Shown in pieces: positions 4,050 through 6,343 of a stretch of 6,343 nt of DNA. The position numbers were made by a program, and so were the translations under genes. This stretch comes from Holosporales bacterium (lineage in GTDB: Bacteria > Pseudomonadota > Alphaproteobacteria > BNTO01). The notes under the pieces were generated by a model. The model was not told the DNA's origin and made no database searches. It worked only from the letters and a program-made list of their open reading frames with translations. The stretch is taken from contig JAISCJ010000098.1 of assembly GCA_031265645.1 (NCBI GenBank), positions 1-6,343 of the forward strand, in the 5' to 3' direction. The first letter of the stretch is position 1, and each line of letters starts with the position of its first letter.

Positions 4050-6343
4050 TTAAATCTCTTCAGCCTTTTTGGGCCTTTTCCATTTCGACATAATGTCATA
4101 GAAGACGGGAACAACAAATAACGTAAATATTGTTCCAAGCGTCATTCCTCCGACCACAGTCCAACCAAGCTGCCAGCGTGTTTCCGCTCCGGCGCCCGTT
4201 GCTAGTGCCAGCGGAAGAGAGCCCAAAACCATAGCTAAAGTCGTCATTATCACAGGACGTAAACGAACCAATGCCGCCTTTATGACAGACTCTCGTATAC
4301 TAAGTTGTTCTCGTTCTCGAATTTTATTCGCGAAATCGACTATTAATATTCCGTGCTTCGTTATCAACCCGATTAAAGTGATTAGCCCAATATTTGAATA
4401 CAAGTTGACACTTCCATTTTTGATTAGGGCCAAAGTCAGCACAGCGCTGATGATTGCCAGTGGCACACTGAACAATATAATAAGCGGATCCAACCAACTT
4501 TCAAACTGTGCGGCCATAACGAAATAGATAAATAGCACCGCAAGGCCAAACACCATGGCCATTATACTACGCTCTTGCAAAAACTGCTTCGTTCCTCCAA
4601 CAAATTCTAGCACTACATCTTTAGGCAGGATCTCATTTTTTATAGAGTTTATATATGCAATTCCGTCGTTTACACCGCGATTTGGCAACATGTGCCCTGT
4701 AACAGAAACTGAGCGGGTCCGGTTGTAGTGAGAAATTTCTACTGGGGCTGACCTTGGCGTGATCTTGATTAATTCTGACAAAGGAATCAATTTATCATTT
4801 TTCTCTCCTCCTTTGATGTGTATATTCAAAATGTCCTCAGGAGTTGATCTTGATTCATTCTCGACTTCAAGTTTTACGTCGTACAATTTGTTGTCCTTCT
4901 TGAAAGTATTTACTTTTCGACCGCGAATTAACGCGTCTATTGTGTCTGCAATGACACTTGGCTCAATGAACAAGCTCAAAACTTTATCTCGCAAAATCGT
5001 AATTGTGTAATCTTCCGTGTCGTTTTGCGTAGTAGACATTACCCCGCTGACTAATTTAGACTTTCGAAATTCATATCCCATTGCATGAGCTAACTCTCGC
5101 AACTCTTTGTGTGACTTGTTTCCTCGAACTACGAAATCAACCGCCGCATCGGAACCGCCGCCCCCGCCGACTCCTGCAAGAATGCTTTGGAAATCCAGTC
5201 CAGTAATATCGCGCACTTTGCGTTTTATTTCATTTGCTATCTCGTCGGACGATCGTTTCTGATTTGGTTTTAGTGTTAATTTCGCTCGAAAGCTCGGATT
5301 TGTAACATTTATTTCTCTCGTTTCAAGTTCTGGAATCGTCGATAATACTTTATCGAACTCTTGCACGTACTTTTCCGTATATTCCAACGTTGCAGATTGT
5401 GGCGCATGACCACTTATTTCAATTAATCCCGTGTCCTGTTTTGGCCAAAGTTGAGATGGAAGTGTATTAAATACCAAAAAGCCTAAGCACGAAAACATTA
5501 CGGCTAAGAGGATAACTACCCACTTTTTCTGCAACGTTTTGGCTAACGCGTTTTTATATTGGACCTCTAAACGTCCCATGAGCGCGTCTACAGGCAAATA
5601 TTTTTGAAATGTTGCCATAAGAGGCGACGTTGAAGAAGCATCCCCGCGGGCCAAAATTTTTGAACACATCATTGGCGATAGCGTTAAAGCCGCGAATCCG
5701 GACAATATAACTGCGCATGCCAAAGTGATGGAAAATTCTGACAACAATTTGCCCGTTATTCCAGTCGCGAGCGACACAGGAGCGTACACAGCTGCAAGAG
5801 TAAGAGTCATGGCGATTACCGCAAAATTAACTTCGCGAATACCAAGTACCGCCGCTTTTACTCGAGATAGCCCTTTTTCCAAATATCGATGTATATTTTC
5901 CAACACGACAATTGCGTCATCAACAACTAGTCCGACTGCTAGCACAAACGCGAGCAAAGTAAACATGTTAAAGCTGAATTTAAATAAGTACATAAATATC
6001 ATCGTCCCAATTAGCGATACAGGGATAGTGACCAACGGAATAATAGCTGCTTGAAACGAACTCAAAAACATTAACACGACTAGCGTAACAAGAACAATCG
6101 CTTCAATAATTGTTCGGTACACTTCTTTTAAGGAGCGCTCGATAAATTCGGTGCTGTCGTACGAAATTAACATTTGAACATCTTCGGAAATCCGAGTTTT
6201 TTTCAAATTTTCGAGTACTTTTTTTACACCGCGAACAACGCTAATTGGGTTAACGTTCGACTGCTTTGTGATAGTCATGCTAACGCCACGTTGACCATTT
6301 AGGTACGAACGAGTTTTCGCCTTTGCTGACTCAATTTCGGCGC
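4050..6343 (-). CDS. RND efflux permease, HAE1/AcrB-like (N-terminal part outside window)
   Basis: This is an inner-membrane proton-driven pump subunit that normally works as a trimer with a periplasmic adaptor and a TolC-type outer membrane channel to expel drugs or detergents. The visible 763 residues correspond to about residue 267 to the end of AcrB, so roughly the N-terminal quarter is missing off the right edge. The frame is open through 6341, and an internal ATG at 6278 is not the start. Landmarks are KQSNVNPISVV, helix 4 with GLVVDDAIVVLENI (paired aspartates at codons 5921 and 5918, matching AcrB D407/D408), FSITLACAVILSG and AAQFESWLDPLIILFSVPLA. Also present are GLITKHGILIVDFAN (lysine codon 4358, matching K940) and RLRPVIMTTLAMVLG (arginine at 4265 and threonine at 4244, matching R971/T978). 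The proton relay is therefore complete and the pump looks functional. A Gly5 run (GVGGGGGSDAAV) lies in the periplasmic part. An adaptor gene is expected upstream, beyond the edge. Substrates are unknown. Confidence 0.95.
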   Translation of the reverse strand, partial: AEIESAKAKTRSYLNGQRGVSMTITKQSNVNPISVVRGVKKVLENLKKTRISEDVQMLISYDSTEFIERSLKEVYRTIIEAIVLVTLVVLMFLSSFQAAIIPLVTIPVSLIGTMIFMYLFKFSFNMFTLLAFVLAVGLVVDDAIVVLENIHRYLEKGLSRVKAAVLGIREVNFAVIAMTLTLAAVYAPVSLATGITGKLLSEFSITLACAVILSGFAALTLSPMMCSKILARGDASSTSPLMATFQKYLPVDALMGRLEVQYKNALAKTLQKKWVVILLAVMFSCLGFLVFNTLPSQLWPKQDTGLIEISGHAPQSATLEYTEKYVQEFDKVLSTIPELETREINVTNPSFRAKLTLKPNQKRSSDEIANEIKRKVRDITGLDFQSILAGVGGGGGSDAAVDFVVRGNKSHKELRELAHAMGYEFRKSKLVSGVMSTTQNDTEDYTITILRDKVLSLFIEPSVIADTIDALIRGRKVNTFKKDNKLYDVKLEVENESRSTPEDILNIHIKGGEKNDKLIPLSELIKITPRSAPVEISHYNRTRSVSVTGHMLPNRGVNDGIAYINSIKNEILPKDVVLEFVGGTKQFLQERSIMAMVFGLAVLFIYFVMAAQFESWLDPLIILFSVPLAIISAVLTLALIKNGSVNLYSNIGLITLIGLITKHGILIVDFANKIREREQLSIRESVIKAALVRLRPVIMTTLAMVLGSLPLALATGAGAETRWQLGWTVVGGMTLGTIFTLFVVPVFYDIMSKWKRPKKAEEI

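Overview
The window looks like an accessory stretch of a moderately AT-rich bacterial chromosome, most likely a proteobacterium. The evidence for that is a GlmS C-terminus, a Bcr/CflA-type MFS exporter, an HAE1-type (AcrB-like) RND pump, a decayed ISAs1-family transposase and two proteins resembling Hcp of type VI secretion. The mix of IS decay and secretion-like genes would suit a host-associated or amoeba-associated bacterium, but this is inference and the species cannot be named from the sequence.

Layout, left to right. (1) Positions 1-308 (+) are the 3' end of glmS, carrying the conserved tail that Tn7-type elements use as their target. (2) Positions about 344-751 (-) hold a broken C-terminal remnant of an ISAs1-family transposase. 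It has an in-frame TAG, an apparent internal deletion and no N-terminal part. (3) Positions 752-893 have no assignable gene. (4) Positions 1046-2240 (+) carry two tandem paralogous genes of 189 and 199 codons, which I interpret with moderate confidence as Hcp-like tube or secreted proteins. (5) The pair is bracketed by two diverged copies, in the same orientation, of an element of about 90 bp (894-984 and 2361-2450). Each copy contains 12-bp inverted arms of near-identical sequence, about 45 bp apart. (6) Positions 2495-3736 (-) encode a complete Bcr/CflA-family exporter, probably starting at TTG. (7) The 313-bp gap 3737-4049 holds a possible promoter with an overlapping inverted repeat upstream of the exporter. 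(8) Positions 4050-6343 (-) are the C-terminal three quarters of an RND efflux permease that runs off the right edge.

The RND and MFS genes point the same way but are too far apart to be clearly one operon. The Hcp-like pair is probably a two-gene operon and converges on the MFS gene. The most interesting part is the Hcp-like pair with its flanking repeats, which looks like a self-contained cassette next to the glmS insertion hotspot. No other type VI secretion gene is visible in the window.
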